The notes under the pieces: model-generated
Told to the model about the DNA's origin: nothing
Databases searched by the model: none
The model's input: only the letters and a program-made list of their open reading frames with translations
Shown: positions 32,150-42,328 of the stretch, one piece after another
Layout: every line of letters begins with the position of its first letter
Position numbering within the stretch: the stretch's first letter is position 1
Position numbers and translations under genes: made by a program
Assembly (NCBI RefSeq): GCF_001975705.1
Contig: NZ_CP015093.1
Span: 2,790,001 to 2,854,000 of the forward strand
DNA length: 64,000 bases
Direction: 5' to 3'
From: Salipiger abyssi
GTDB taxonomy: Bacteria > Pseudomonadota > Alphaproteobacteria > Rhodobacterales > Rhodobacteraceae

Positions 32150-34216
32150 TTATGCGAGCAGGTCGTAAGACATGCCGTCGAGTTGCAGCATGATCTCGTC
32201 CTGCGCGCCGCCGTCCACCAGCGCCCAGAGGATCTGCCCGGTGGGTCGGTAGATCACGAAGGTTTCTTCGACCCCCGCCGCGCCGGCGTTGGCGGTTTCG
32301 GTGAAATTGACTTGGAAATCTTCGACGGCGGCGCCGGTGCCGCCGAAGACGAGCAAATCGCCCTCCTCATCGGAGAAGTCCTGGATCCAGTCCGACCCGT
32401 GGCCCTCCACGCCGAGATGATAGAACCGGTCGGCGCCGGTGCCGCCGTTCACCCGGTCATGACCAAAGCCGCCATTGATGAAATCCATGCCGTCGCCGCC
32501 GAAGATTGCGTCCGACCAAGTTTGGCCGGTCAGGGCGTCGTTGCCGGTGCCGCCGATGACCGTGTCGGCGCCGTAGCCGCCTACGATCGTGTCGTTGCCC
32601 GCATCGCCGCGCAGCTCGTCATTGCCGTAGCCGCCGTCGATGTCGTCGTCGCCCGCGCCGCCATAGATGACATCGCGCAGATCCGCGGCGCTGTTGCCGC
32701 CCCGGAGCGTGTCGTTTCCGCCGTCGCCGGCCATCGTGTCGCTGCCGTCACCGCCCAGCACGAGGTCATTGTCGTCGCCGCCGAAAAGCTGGTCGTCGCC
32801 GTCGCGGCCTTCCAGCGTATCGTTGCCGTCGAGGCCGCGCAGCGTATCGTTGTTGGCCGTGCCCACAAGCCGGTCGTCGCCGGCCGTGCCGATGCGGACC
32901 ACCGGTGTGTTGGCGCCCGGATCCTCTGGCATGCCCAGGAACAGCCCGTGCATATAGTCGGCCACCCCGCCCACCTGCACGCCCGAGGTGTCGGCCAGCG
33001 ACATGAAGACATCGCCGTCGGGCAGGGCCGTCAGATCGCCGAGCAGCTGGTAGTTCGCGGTGTTGGGATTGATCACTGCCGGCGCGCTGTCCAGGCTGCC
33101 ATCGGCATTGATCACCACGGCCATGATGTCGGTATCGCCATAGGCCACGACATGAGACCAGGCAACCAGCAGGCGATTGCCCGACAGTTCGAGGATCTCA
33201 TAAGGGATCGCACCGGGCTGCTGGACGGTATCGTCCGGAACCGGAATGCTGACGGTGGATTGATACCCGCCTTGCGCATCGAAGCGGTCGATCCGCAGAG
33301 ATTCGTCGTCATCCGCGCCGAGTTGTACGTTGTAGCCATACAGGACGGCAAACCCACCATCGCTCAGCGCCGCGATGCGGGGGGCCGAGCCGTAGCCGCC
33401 CGCATTCTGATCCGGCTGCGGATCGTGGTCGATGACGACCGGGCCGGACGCGCCAGCGATCGTTGCCGGGGCCGAGGTCAGGTCGGCGGCCGACAGCCGC
33501 ACGCGGTAGCCGCTAAGATCGCCGGCGAATTCAACGAAGGCCAGATCGCCGTTGCTCAGTTGCACCGCGTCGAGATTGAAGAGCCCGCCCTCCCAGACGC
33601 GCACCGGCTCGCCCAGGCTCTGCCCGTCATTGCCGACGATCCGGGCGTGGGTGCCGCCATAGCTGTAACCGCTTCCGCCGCCACGATATTCATAGATCAC
33701 CACCGCGCCGCCAGCGGCGAGGCTGACGATGTTCACGTTTTCGATGTTGCTGGCGAGGATCGAGTTGTAATCCGCCGGATCGTAGGTTTCGAGATCCGGA
33801 GAGACGAGCACCGCGGGCCCTTCGGGCGCGCCCGCCGCGGTGAAGCTGCGCACATGGGCATCGTAAGTGTAGACGGTCTGCGTGCCGCCCTCGACCGTGG
33901 CCCGGTTCATTGTGATCCAGCCGATGACATAGCCGCCATCCGACAGCGCCGTGATCTCGGCGGACGCATGGGAGCCGACGCGCGTGTCGTTGACCAGCAT
34001 GGCCTCCGTTGCCGGGGTGCCATCGGCGTTCAGGATGCGTGTCCAGGTGTCGAAGTCTATGCCCGGAATACTGCCATCGCCGGGGTATTGGTATTCGTTC
34101 CAGGCCACGGCGATGCGCCCGTCGCTGAGGACCGTGCTGACCGGGTTGGTGCCGGAGCGTCCGAAATAGCCTTCGCCGCTGCCAAAGATGACATCGTTGT
34201 CGTTGGTGATTGTCAT
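32150..34216 (-). CDS. RTX (hemolysin-type Ca-binding) protein 2
   Basis: Encodes 688 residues from ATG at 34216 (AGGACG about 9 bases before). Residues ~1-440 form a repeated beta-propeller-like region (VSTVLSDGRIAVAWNEY, ITALSDGGYVIGWIT, AVQLSNGDLAFVEFAG, IAALSDGGFAVLYGY, ELSGNRLLVAWSHV). Residues ~440-590 are RTX nonapeptides (GLDGNDTLEGRDGDDQLFGGDDNDLVLGGDGSD). The C-terminus is almost the same as in RTX protein 1. It is likely exported by a type I system not seen in the window. It lies on the host side of the att site. Confidence 0.88.
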   Translation of the reverse strand: MTITNDNDVIFGSGEGYFGRSGTNPVSTVLSDGRIAVAWNEYQYPGDGSIPGIDFDTWTRILNADGTPATEAMLVNDTRVGSHASAEITALSDGGYVIGWITMNRATVEGGTQTVYTYDAHVRSFTAAGAPEGPAVLVSPDLETYDPADYNSILASNIENVNIVSLAAGGAVVIYEYRGGGSGYSYGGTHARIVGNDGQSLGEPVRVWEGGLFNLDAVQLSNGDLAFVEFAGDLSGYRVRLSAADLTSAPATIAGASGPVVIDHDPQPDQNAGGYGSAPRIAALSDGGFAVLYGYNVQLGADDDESLRIDRFDAQGGYQSTVSIPVPDDTVQQPGAIPYEILELSGNRLLVAWSHVVAYGDTDIMAVVINADGSLDSAPAVINPNTANYQLLGDLTALPDGDVFMSLADTSGVQVGGVADYMHGLFLGMPEDPGANTPVVRIGTAGDDRLVGTANNDTLRGLDGNDTLEGRDGDDQLFGGDDNDLVLGGDGSDTMAGDGGNDTLRGGNSAADLRDVIYGGAGDDDIDGGYGNDELRGDAGNDTIVGGYGADTVIGGTGNDALTGQTWSDAIFGGDGMDFINGGFGHDRVNGGTGADRFYHLGVEGHGSDWIQDFSDEEGDLLVFGGTGAAVEDFQVNFTETANAGAAGVEETFVIYRPTGQILWALVDGGAQDEIMLQLDGMSYDLLA
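32153..32696 (-). repeat. Right arm of the RTX inverted repeat
   Basis: Reverse-strand counterpart of 31168-31700. Long stretches are identical, for example the codons for FGGDGMDFINGGFGHDRVNGG and FYHLGVEGHGSDWIQDFSD with only scattered silent changes. Confidence 0.7.
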
Positions 34217-34473
34217 GAAAGGGTCGTCCTGATCGTCAAAAAAGAGATTGGTAGGATGTGTTAGAAAGAACCGATGTTGCCGGGTTTTCCGGAACGTTCG
34301 CAGAATGCTGTGAATTTCAGCACCTGTCCAGTCTGTAGAGCAGCGTGCATTGCTACGGTTTCGGGCTGCCGAGCCAGCGCATTTTGCGTGCGGGCAGGCC
34401 GGCAGCCGACCGGATTGAGCGTAGGCGCAGAGAGCGCTAGCATCACCGCGGGTCAGGACAGGAGATCCGCGCC

Positions 34474-35070
34474 ATGACATCCCGCATCGACCAGATTCTC
34501 GAGCGTATCGACGCGCTGCACGCGGAGCTCGACGAAGAGATCGCAAAGCGGCGCGAGGCGTTCCGCTACCGGCTGGAGCACAACCGCGTGCGCTTCGAGA
34601 TCGAGGCGCTGCGCCGGCAGCGTGCCATGCGCGTCCGGCTGAGGACTTTTCTGGCGCGCGCCAATCCCTGGCACATCCTGACCGCGCCGGTGATCTATTC
34701 GCTGATCATTCCTTTCGCGCTGCTCGACCTCTTTGTCACGGTCTATCAGGCGATCTGCTTTCGCGCCTATGGCATCCCCCGTGTCCGGCGCGGCGATCAC
34801 ATCCGCATCGACCGCCACCATCTCGCCTATCTCAACGCGCTGCAAAAGCTGAATTGCGTCTATTGCGGCTACTGCAACGGGCTTTTGTCCTATGTGACCG
34901 AGATCGCCTCGCGGACCGAGGCGTTCTGGTGCCCGATCAAACATGCCGCCCGCGTTTCCCAGCCACATCGCCGCTATGCCCAGTTCATGGATTATGGTGA
35001 TGCCGAGCGGTTCCAGGAAGGTCTGGCGGACTCGCGCCGCGATGTGATGCGGCGCAACTCGCCGGACTAA
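34474..35070 (+). CDS. Conserved membrane protein with Cys cluster
   Basis: Encodes 198 residues: an N-terminal coiled coil (IDQILERIDALHAELDEEIAKRREAFRYRLEHNRVRFEIEALRR), a transmembrane stretch at ~68-92 (ILTAPVIYSLIIPFALLDLFVTVYQAICF), then a cytosolic-looking part with NCVYCGYCNGLLSY (C-x2-C-x2-C) and a final Cys in FWCPIKH, which could bind metal. Similar proteins occur in many Rhodobacteraceae, but I know no function. It is divergent from RTX protein 2 across 257 bases. Confidence 0.75.
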   Translation: MTSRIDQILERIDALHAELDEEIAKRREAFRYRLEHNRVRFEIEALRRQRAMRVRLRTFLARANPWHILTAPVIYSLIIPFALLDLFVTVYQAICFRAYGIPRVRRGDHIRIDRHHLAYLNALQKLNCVYCGYCNGLLSYVTEIASRTEAFWCPIKHAARVSQPHRRYAQFMDYGDAERFQEGLADSRRDVMRRNSPD

Positions 35071-35200
35071 GCTATGCGTCCAGCGTAAAGTTAAATGATA
35101 TTGCTATGCATTTTGGGAATGCCCGTCTTGCGGAGGCTTTCTCCCTCTGGCACGCGCCGGGGTGGATTGCATAAATGCTGCGCAAGTTTCGAACAGATGA

Positions 35201-36769
<1,569 letters not shown>

Positions 36770-36790
36770 GCCGCCTTGGCGTGCAACGAC

Positions 36791-36811
36791 GGGTGGGCAG
36801 ATTGCCCACCC
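36791..36811. repeat. Palindromic intergenic repeat, copy 1
   Basis: A perfect inverted repeat of 9 bases with a 3-base loop; the core is GGTGGGCAGATTGCCCACC. It sits between the convergent CoA-transferase and hisB genes and could act as a shared terminator. Copies are at 51567-51585, and diverged at 51644-51662 and 54187-54205. Confidence 0.7.
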
Positions 36812-36845
36812 TGCGGGGCCTGCCGGATGACGGGGCGTCTGGTGT

Positions 36846-37433
36846 TCAGAGCGCGCCCTTGGTGGAGGGGATGGCATCGCCCTTGCGCGGATCGGGCTCG
36901 ACCGCCTCGCGCAGCGCGCGGGCGACGGATTTGAACGCGGCCTCGGCGATGTGGTGCGAATTCACCCCGTGCAGCGCGTCCACATGCAGGGTGATGCCGC
37001 CATGGGTGGCCAGCGCCTGAAAGAACTCGCGCACCAGCTCGCAATCGAAACTGCCGATCTTCTGCGTCGGCAGATCGACATTCCAGATCAGGAAGGGCCG
37101 CGCCGAGAGATCCAGCGCGCAGCGCACAAGCGCGTCATCCATCGGCAGCAGGCACGCCCCGTAGCGCCGGATGCCGCGCTTGTCGCCAAGCGCCTTGACC
37201 AGCGCCTGACCCAGCGCGATGCCGGTATCCTCGACCGTGTGGTGATCGTCGATGTGATAGTCGCCCTTGGCGCGGATCGTCATGTCGATCAGCGAATGCC
37301 GCGAGAGCTGGTCCAGCATGTGATCGAAGAACCCCACGCCGGTCTGATTGTCATAGGCGCCGCTGCCGTCGAGGTCGATCTCGACCTCGATCGCGGTTTC
37401 GGCGGTCTTGCGGGCGATGCTGGCCTTGCGCAT
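36846..37433 (-). CDS. hisB: Imidazoleglycerol-phosphate dehydratase
   Basis: This 195-residue protein is the monofunctional HisB that dehydrates IGP in histidine synthesis. Manganese-ligand motifs are intact: [13 protein letters not shown] near 34-46, [17 protein letters not shown] near 62-79, [12 protein letters not shown] near 165-176. The other usual his genes (hisH, hisA, hisF) should be upstream in most Rhodobacteraceae, but here the gene upstream on this strand is unrelated, so hisB stands alone within the window. Confidence 0.96.
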   Translation of the reverse strand: MRKASIARKTAETAIEVEIDLDGSGAYDNQTGVGFFDHMLDQLSRHSLIDMTIRAKGDYHIDDHHTVEDTGIALGQALVKALGDKRGIRRYGACLLPMDDALVRCALDLSARPFLIWNVDLPTQKIGSFDCELVREFFQALATHGGITLHVDALHGVNSHHIAEAAFKSVARALREAVEPDPRKGDAIPSTKGAL

Positions 37434-37556
37434 GGGGGCACTCCTCGTGTCTCGCGCCGCTTATAGGCGGGCAGGGGGGCGGCGCCAAGCCGGGCAGATG
37501 CGTCTCTTGTGCGGGCGTGGCGTCTGTGCCAGCTTCGCGGCACCAAGGAGACCGCC

Positions 37557-37796
37557 ATGACCACCTGCGTATTCGTCCAGATCCGCTGCACCCCGGGCAC
37601 CACCTACAGGGTGGCCGAGGATATCGCGCTTCGCGAGATCCATTCCGAACTCTATTCGACCTCGGGCGAGTGGGACCTGCTGGTCAAGCTCTACATCCCC
37701 GACGGCGCCGATGTCGGCCATTACATCAACGAGAAGCTCGCCGACGTGCAGGGCATCGAGCGCACGCTGACGACGCTGACCTTCAAGGCATTCTGA
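37557..37796 (+). CDS. Stand-alone Lrp/AsnC ligand-binding domain protein
   Basis: Encodes 79 residues from ATG 37557 with AAGGAG 6 bases upstream. The whole protein is an Lrp/AsnC C-terminal RAM fold (TTCVFVQIRCTPGTTYRVAEDIALREIHSELYSTSGEWDLLVKLYIPDGADVGHYINEKLADVQGIERTLTTLTF) without HTH. Such SAM proteins bind amino acids and may modulate full-length Lrp regulators; one (54237-54716) is encoded nearby. Confidence 0.88.
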   Translation: MTTCVFVQIRCTPGTTYRVAEDIALREIHSELYSTSGEWDLLVKLYIPDGADVGHYINEKLADVQGIERTLTTLTFKAF

Positions 37797-37809
37797 GCGC
37801 CGGGCGGCC

Positions 37810-39060
37810 TCAGCCAGCGGCGGCCTTTTCACGGGCGTTGGCGAGCGAGCGCACGGGCTGCGCGGCGGTGAATTCGCGGCTTTCGGCGTAGCGGTCGAGA
37901 TATTTCTCCACCTTGCCGAGATCGTAGAGGTAATTCACCATCACGCCGCCGGATTGCCGCATGCCGTTTTCCGAGATGTCGGCGCCCGCATGCACCGCCT
38001 GGATCATCGCGCCATTGCCGAGATGGAAGCGCGCCACCGGGTCGACCGGCTGGCCGTCGGGGCGCTTGGCATGCAGCAGATAATGCGCTGCGAGCGACGC
38101 CATGCCCTTGGCGTCCTTCGGGTCGTAGGGCACCTTCTGCGTCTCCAGCCAGCGCACCAGCCCGGGGACCGGCGACAGCGTGACAAAGGTCTTGAGCCCC
38201 GGCAGCTCGGTCGCGAGATCGGAGACCACCTGCTTGATCAGCGAATTGCCGAAGGAGATCCCGGCGAGCCCCGGCTGGCAGTTGGAGATCGAATAGAACA
38301 CCGCCGTGTCGGCCTCCTCCGCGCTCAGAGGCGCGCGGTCCTCGGCCAGCAGCGCCTGGATCGAGCCGGGAATGCCGCGCGTCAGGGCGACCTCGACAAA
38401 GATCAGCGGCTCGTCGGGCATCGCCGGGTGAAAGAAGGCAAAGCAGCGCCGGTCCTCGGGCACGAGGCGGCGGCGCAGATCCTGCCAGCTTCCGATGGCG
38501 TGCACCGCCTCATAGGCGATGATCTTTTCCAGGATATGCGCCGGGCTTTCCCAGCTGATCGGGCGCAGCACCAGAAAGCCGCGATTGAACCACGAGCGGA
38601 AGAGCTGCCTGAAATCCAGATCCAGCGCGTCGAGCGCCGGCTCGCCGCTGCCCAGCCGGCGCAGGTCGGCGCGCATCTCGACCAGCCGCTCGGTGGCGCC
38701 GGGCACCTGGTTGAGCCGCCGGATCAGCTCCTGCCGGGGCGGCTCGCAGGCGGCGGTGAAGGCGCGGTAGCTGCTGCCCGAGGGCTCGGCCTCATAGGCG
38801 TCGAGCGCCGCGCGCAGGGCGGCGGCGTCGAGATCGTGGCCCTGCGCGATATGGCGAAAGAGCGCCAGCCGCGCCGCCTCGTCCATCTCGGCATAGCGCT
38901 GGAGGATGCGCCGGGCGAGCGCCAGCGCCGCGGTCTCCGATTCGGCCTTCATCAGATCGGCGATCAGCGCCTCGGTGCTGCGCGGATCGCGGCGCAGGAT
39001 CGGCCCGATCCGGGCGCGGCGTTCAAAGACGGTGCTGAGCAGATCCGCGAGCAGGGTCAT
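37810..39060 (-). CDS. Malonyl-CoA decarboxylase
   Basis: This 416-residue protein, from ATG 39060 with AGGAGG about 8 bases upstream, converts malonyl-CoA to acetyl-CoA and CO2. The helical N-terminal domain (LADLLSTVFERRARIG, ALARRILQRYAEMDEAARLALFRHIAQ) and the catalytic acetyltransferase-like domain are both visible, with FFHPAMPDEPLIFVEVALTRGIPGSIQALL, FYSISNCQPGLAGISFGNSLIKQVV and FVTLSPVPGLVRWL. It ends 14 bases from the convergent Lrp-like gene. No malonate transporter or synthetase gene adjoins. Confidence 0.93.
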   Translation of the reverse strand: MTLLADLLSTVFERRARIGPILRRDPRSTEALIADLMKAESETAALALARRILQRYAEMDEAARLALFRHIAQGHDLDAAALRAALDAYEAEPSGSSYRAFTAACEPPRQELIRRLNQVPGATERLVEMRADLRRLGSGEPALDALDLDFRQLFRSWFNRGFLVLRPISWESPAHILEKIIAYEAVHAIGSWQDLRRRLVPEDRRCFAFFHPAMPDEPLIFVEVALTRGIPGSIQALLAEDRAPLSAEEADTAVFYSISNCQPGLAGISFGNSLIKQVVSDLATELPGLKTFVTLSPVPGLVRWLETQKVPYDPKDAKGMASLAAHYLLHAKRPDGQPVDPVARFHLGNGAMIQAVHAGADISENGMRQSGGVMVNYLYDLGKVEKYLDRYAESREFTAAQPVRSLANAREKAAAG

Positions 39061-39222
39061 GGGGCGGGCCTCCTGTAAGCGGCCCGGTCGTCGGCGAAAT
39101 GCGCCGGTCCGGGGCAGGGTGGGGCGGTCGGGCGGACGAGCCGCGACCGCGTCGCCCGCAAGGGTCTGCTTCCCGGCGGCGGAGGTCAAGCGGCGCGTGG
39201 CCCTGCGCCGGCGCCCTGCCGC

Positions 39223-39990
39223 TCAGGCGGCGATCTCCGCGCCGTCTGCCGCCATTTGCCGCGCCAGCGATTTCGGATAGCGAATGAACAGGATCGCCGG
39301 GTTGCAGATCTCTTCCCGGGCGATTGTATCGGCCAGCGCGCCCAGCGTCGTGCTCACATGGCGCTCGCGCGGGGTGCTGACGGCGGCGACGATCTCCACC
39401 GGGCAGGCCCCCGGCGCGCCGGCACCGAGCAGATCCGCCTGCACCTGCGCCGCGCGCTCCACCGCCATGTAGAACGCCATCGAGGTGCCGGGATGCGCCA
39501 GCCGCGCGCGGTCGGGCCGCGCGTCGCCCGGTTTGCAGGTGCCGGTGGTCAGCGCGAAAGTGTCGGTCTCGCCGCGCTCGGTCAGCGGCACGCCGATGGC
39601 GGCGGCGGCGGCAGAGGCGGCGGTGATGCCGGGCACGATCTCGACGGCGATGCCAGCGGCCTTGGCGGCTGCGATCTCTTCGCAGGCGCGCCCGAAGATC
39701 GACGGATCGCCGGATTTCAGCCGCACCACGCGCAGCCCCAGCTTCGCCTTGGCCACGATCAGCCGGTCGATGCGCCCCTGCGGCCATTTGCAGCGGCCCA
39801 CCTCCTTGCCGACATAGATGCGCTCGGCGCGGGGATTGGCGAGCTCCATGATCTCCGGGTCGACCAGCCGGTCATAGAGCAGCACATCGGCGTTCTGGAG
39901 CCGGTTGAGCGCGCGCAGGGTGAGCAGATCGCGGGCACCGGGGCCGGCGCCGACAAGGGCGACATGGCCGGTTTTTTGCGGATGGGTCAT
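39223..39990 (-). CDS. cobA: Uroporphyrinogen-III C-methyltransferase
   Basis: This 255-residue protein uses S-adenosylmethionine to methylate uroporphyrinogen III at C2 and C7, giving precorrin-2 for cobalamin or siroheme. Motifs: VGAGPGARDLLTLRALNRLQ, DVLLYDRLVDPEI, VRLKSGDPSIFGRACEE and VPGITAASAAAAAIGVPLTER. ATG 39990 is chosen because upstream extension to 40050 adds a non-conserved Cys-rich tail. The C-terminus is a single-domain SUMT without the siroheme synthase half. Confidence 0.95.
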   Translation of the reverse strand: MTHPQKTGHVALVGAGPGARDLLTLRALNRLQNADVLLYDRLVDPEIMELANPRAERIYVGKEVGRCKWPQGRIDRLIVAKAKLGLRVVRLKSGDPSIFGRACEEIAAAKAAGIAVEIVPGITAASAAAAAIGVPLTERGETDTFALTTGTCKPGDARPDRARLAHPGTSMAFYMAVERAAQVQADLLGAGAPGACPVEIVAAVSTPRERHVSTTLGALADTIAREEICNPAILFIRYPKSLARQMAADGAEIAA

Positions 39991-40358
39991 TATGCCTGTC
40001 TCCTGGCAAACGCAGTCTGAAAAACAAAAAAAGCCGCCGATACGCCGCAACGAAGGATGCGACGGACCGAGCAGCTTTGCTCATGGATCCCGGACTTTCG
40101 GGAGACACATGCGGCGCCGTTGCCGCATGACGCCTTTCAGAAACGGGCTTTTGGGGCCTGAGGCAAGTCTTTTCAGGGCGGGGCGGCGGGTTTTGTCGCG
40201 GTTCCTGCGTATGGGCCGGGGAAATGCGCGTTTTTTGCACGCCGGGATGCGCGGCAGGGCGGGCCATCCTGCGCGCGGAACGCCGCGTGAGGCTTGATTC
40301 CGGCCCCGCCGCAGGGCACAGCCAGAGCGACCCCGAACGTTCCGATGCAAGGCGAGCC
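39991..40358. other. Divergent gap upstream of cobA and the VIT1-like gene
   Basis: 368 bases without an assured gene. It contains the inverted repeat ATGCGGC/GCCGCAT (40109-40128, 6-base loop), which may be a leader or operator element of cobA. I do not recognise a cobalamin riboswitch here. Confidence 0.45.
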
Positions 40359-41045
40359 ATGTCCGACGCCAGCCCAGCCCCGAAACAGAATGGCCACGGT
40401 CATCTGCGCGACATCGTCTATGGCGCGATCGACGGCTCGGTCACCACCTTTGCCATCGTCGCGGGGGTGGCGGGGGCGGGGCTGTCGCCCTTCATCATCC
40501 TCGCGCTGGGCTTTGCCAATGTGCTGGCCGACGGGTTTTCCATGGCGGCGGGGAACTACTCCGGCACCAAGGCCGAGCTCGACGATCTCAACCGGCTGCG
40601 CCGCGTCGAGGCCGGGCGCATCGCCCGTGAGCCGGAACGCGCCCGCGCCGAACTGCGCCAGATCCTCGCGGGCAAGGGGCTCTGCGAAGAGACGCTCGAC
40701 CATGCGGTCGAGGAGATCGCGCGCGATCCCGAGCATATGCTGGCGATGATCCTGGAGGGCAGCTACGGCCTGTCGTCCGTGGACCCGCATCCGATGCGCG
40801 CGGCGCTGGCGACCTTCGGGGCGTTTCTGGTGGCGGGCATGGTGCCGTTGCTGCCTTTCCTGCTGTCGCTGCCGCAGGCCTTTACGGTGGCCACGCTGCT
40901 GACGCTGGCCACCTTCTTTGCCATCGGTGCCTATAAGAGCCGCTGGTCGCTGTCGCCCTGGTGGCGTTCGGGGCTGGAGACACTGCTGATCGGCGGGGTC
41001 GCCGCCGGCATCGCCTATGTGGTGGGGAGCCTGTTCGCGATCTGA
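40359..41045 (+). CDS. VIT1/CCC1 family metal transporter
   Basis: This 228-residue membrane protein starts at ATG 40359. It shows the family's DIVYGAIDGSVTTFAIVAGVAGAGLSPFIILALGFANVLADGFSMAAGNYSGTKAE segment (transmembrane 1-2), a cytosolic helical metal-binding domain (~70-135, including EEIARDPEHML) and three C-terminal transmembrane helices (LATFGAFLVAGMVPLLPFLL, FTVATLLTLATFFAIGAY, TLLIGGVAAGIAYVVGSLF). VIT1/CCC1 proteins move iron or manganese out of the cytosol. The regulation is not visible. Confidence 0.9.
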   Translation: MSDASPAPKQNGHGHLRDIVYGAIDGSVTTFAIVAGVAGAGLSPFIILALGFANVLADGFSMAAGNYSGTKAELDDLNRLRRVEAGRIAREPERARAELRQILAGKGLCEETLDHAVEEIARDPEHMLAMILEGSYGLSSVDPHPMRAALATFGAFLVAGMVPLLPFLLSLPQAFTVATLLTLATFFAIGAYKSRWSLSPWWRSGLETLLIGGVAAGIAYVVGSLFAI

Positions 41046-41102
41046 GGCGGGGTGGCTGGCGGTCTGGAAACCACCCACACGATAGATGCTGACGATCCGG
41101 CG

Positions 41103-41300
41103 TCAGTCGGTGAGGGGCAGGGCGACCTGCTCGGTCTCGACGAGCCGCGCCTGCGTCGCCTGCCACGCATCAAGCGCCACCAGCGCGGCGAGGGCAAGAA
41201 GCACCACAAAGACCGCCGCCGCGGCACGGTCGATCACCCGCAGGAGCGGATCGGCGGGAGCGGCAGACTGGAGGGGCAGGTCGTCTTGGGAACGGAACAT
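41103..41300 (-). CDS. Small single-pass membrane protein
   Basis: Encodes 65 residues from ATG 41300. Polar N-terminus (MFRSQDDLPLQSAAPADPLLRVIDR), one transmembrane helix at ~28-46 (AAVFVVLLALAALVALDAW) and a short tail. No function is recognised and the ribosome site is weak, so this is a moderate call. Confidence 0.5.
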   Translation of the reverse strand: MFRSQDDLPLQSAAPADPLLRVIDRAAAAVFVVLLALAALVALDAWQATQARLVETEQVALPLTD

Positions 41301-41587
41301 GGAACGACTCGGGACGGGAGAAGGGCAGCTGGCGCTGATTTGAGCCTTTTCGCGGCGTCTGTCGCGCCCATTTATCGCGGACCACGACCATGCGCGCCGC
41401 GCCGCCCAGGGTCTGCGCGTGCTGCGCCACTTCCTGCCGATTCTGCCGATCTGGAGCCGCCGCATGCTGTTTATCCGTCGTTGTGGCAAAGGGGCCACTC
41501 CCGCCCGGGCGATCCGTGAGTGATGGCCGGGCACGCCGCGAAGTGCGTGGTCCGGGGCTCCGGGCGGGAGTGGCGAGGGCCGGCGGC

Positions 41588-41878
41588 TTATTCCGCCGGC
41601 GCGCTGGGCGTGGCGGGTGCCGTCTCGTCGCCGAGCACCGGGGCACCGGCCTCGGGCGTGCTCTGTTCGATGGCCGCGGGCGCTGCCGGGCCGTCGGTGG
41701 GCGCGCCGCCGCCCAGGACTCCCACGCCGACGATCAGCGCGACGATCACCGCGACCGCGACCACGAGGCCGACCACCGTGCCGCCGGAGCGGCCCGAGGG
41801 CATGCGGGTCTGAGGATCGGCGCGCAGATGCGCGGCATAGGGGTTGGAGGCGTGGGTCTGGTCGTTCTGATAGGCCAT
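41588..41878 (-). CDS. Small membrane-anchored Pro/Ala-rich protein
   Basis: Encodes 96 residues with AAGGAG about 8 bases before the ATG. N-terminal polar stretch (MAYQNDQTHASNPYAAHLRADPQTRMPSGRSGG), one transmembrane helix at ~34-56 (TVVGLVVAVAVIVALIVGVGVLGG) and a periplasmic Ala/Pro/Glu tail. Small proteins of this design are common in Rhodobacteraceae; the function is unknown. Confidence 0.65.
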   Translation of the reverse strand: MAYQNDQTHASNPYAAHLRADPQTRMPSGRSGGTVVGLVVAVAVIVALIVGVGVLGGGAPTDGPAAPAAIEQSTPEAGAPVLGDETAPATPSAPAE

Positions 41879-42328
41879 GACGGAACTCCTTGTCCGGATT
41901 GCGTCGGTTTCAGTTCACTTGCCAGGCGCGGGGCATGTGCTGCGCCATCGGTGATCATGAAACCATTTCCGCACGTCAGAGTTGCCGCCTAACGCGGGAA
42001 CTCCCGGTTTCCGGCAGGAGCCCGCCTTAAATGCCGGGGCGATGCGCCGAACCCCGCCGCGCCGCGATGCGGCGTGGCGCGAAGCTGCCGGTTTGCGGTG
42101 CCGGGATGAGGGGATTTCCGCCCGTTCCGCGCCTGGCGCGCCCTGTCCGCAAGCTCTGGACCATCGCGAGTCGCTTGCCTATAACGCCCGGCATGATGGG
42201 CCGTCTCGCGATCATCATTCGAATTACATGCCCGGCGCTCTAAACCGCAGAGCCGCCGGGACAAGGCGTATGGACTTTCGCGCCGACCAGAGTTTCCCCC
42301 AATTTCTCAAGAACCGGGACCGCAGATC
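41879..42328. other. Non-coding gap before ileS
   Basis: 450 bases in which I see no convincing gene. It must contain the ileS promoter. I do not recognise a T-box-like leader, which would be unusual for this lineage. Confidence 0.45.

Noticed and set aside
32066..34264. Forward open frame of 732 codons
   Set aside because: Antisense of RTX protein 2; the repeats read as AAVHPVMT-type low complexity.
39872..40084. Reverse-strand frame from ATG 40084 that overlaps the cobA start
   Set aside because: Its first ~30 residues (MSKAARSVASFVAAYRRLF...) are odd enough to notice, but the rest is out-of-frame cobA sequence and there is no clear ribosome site, so it is not called.
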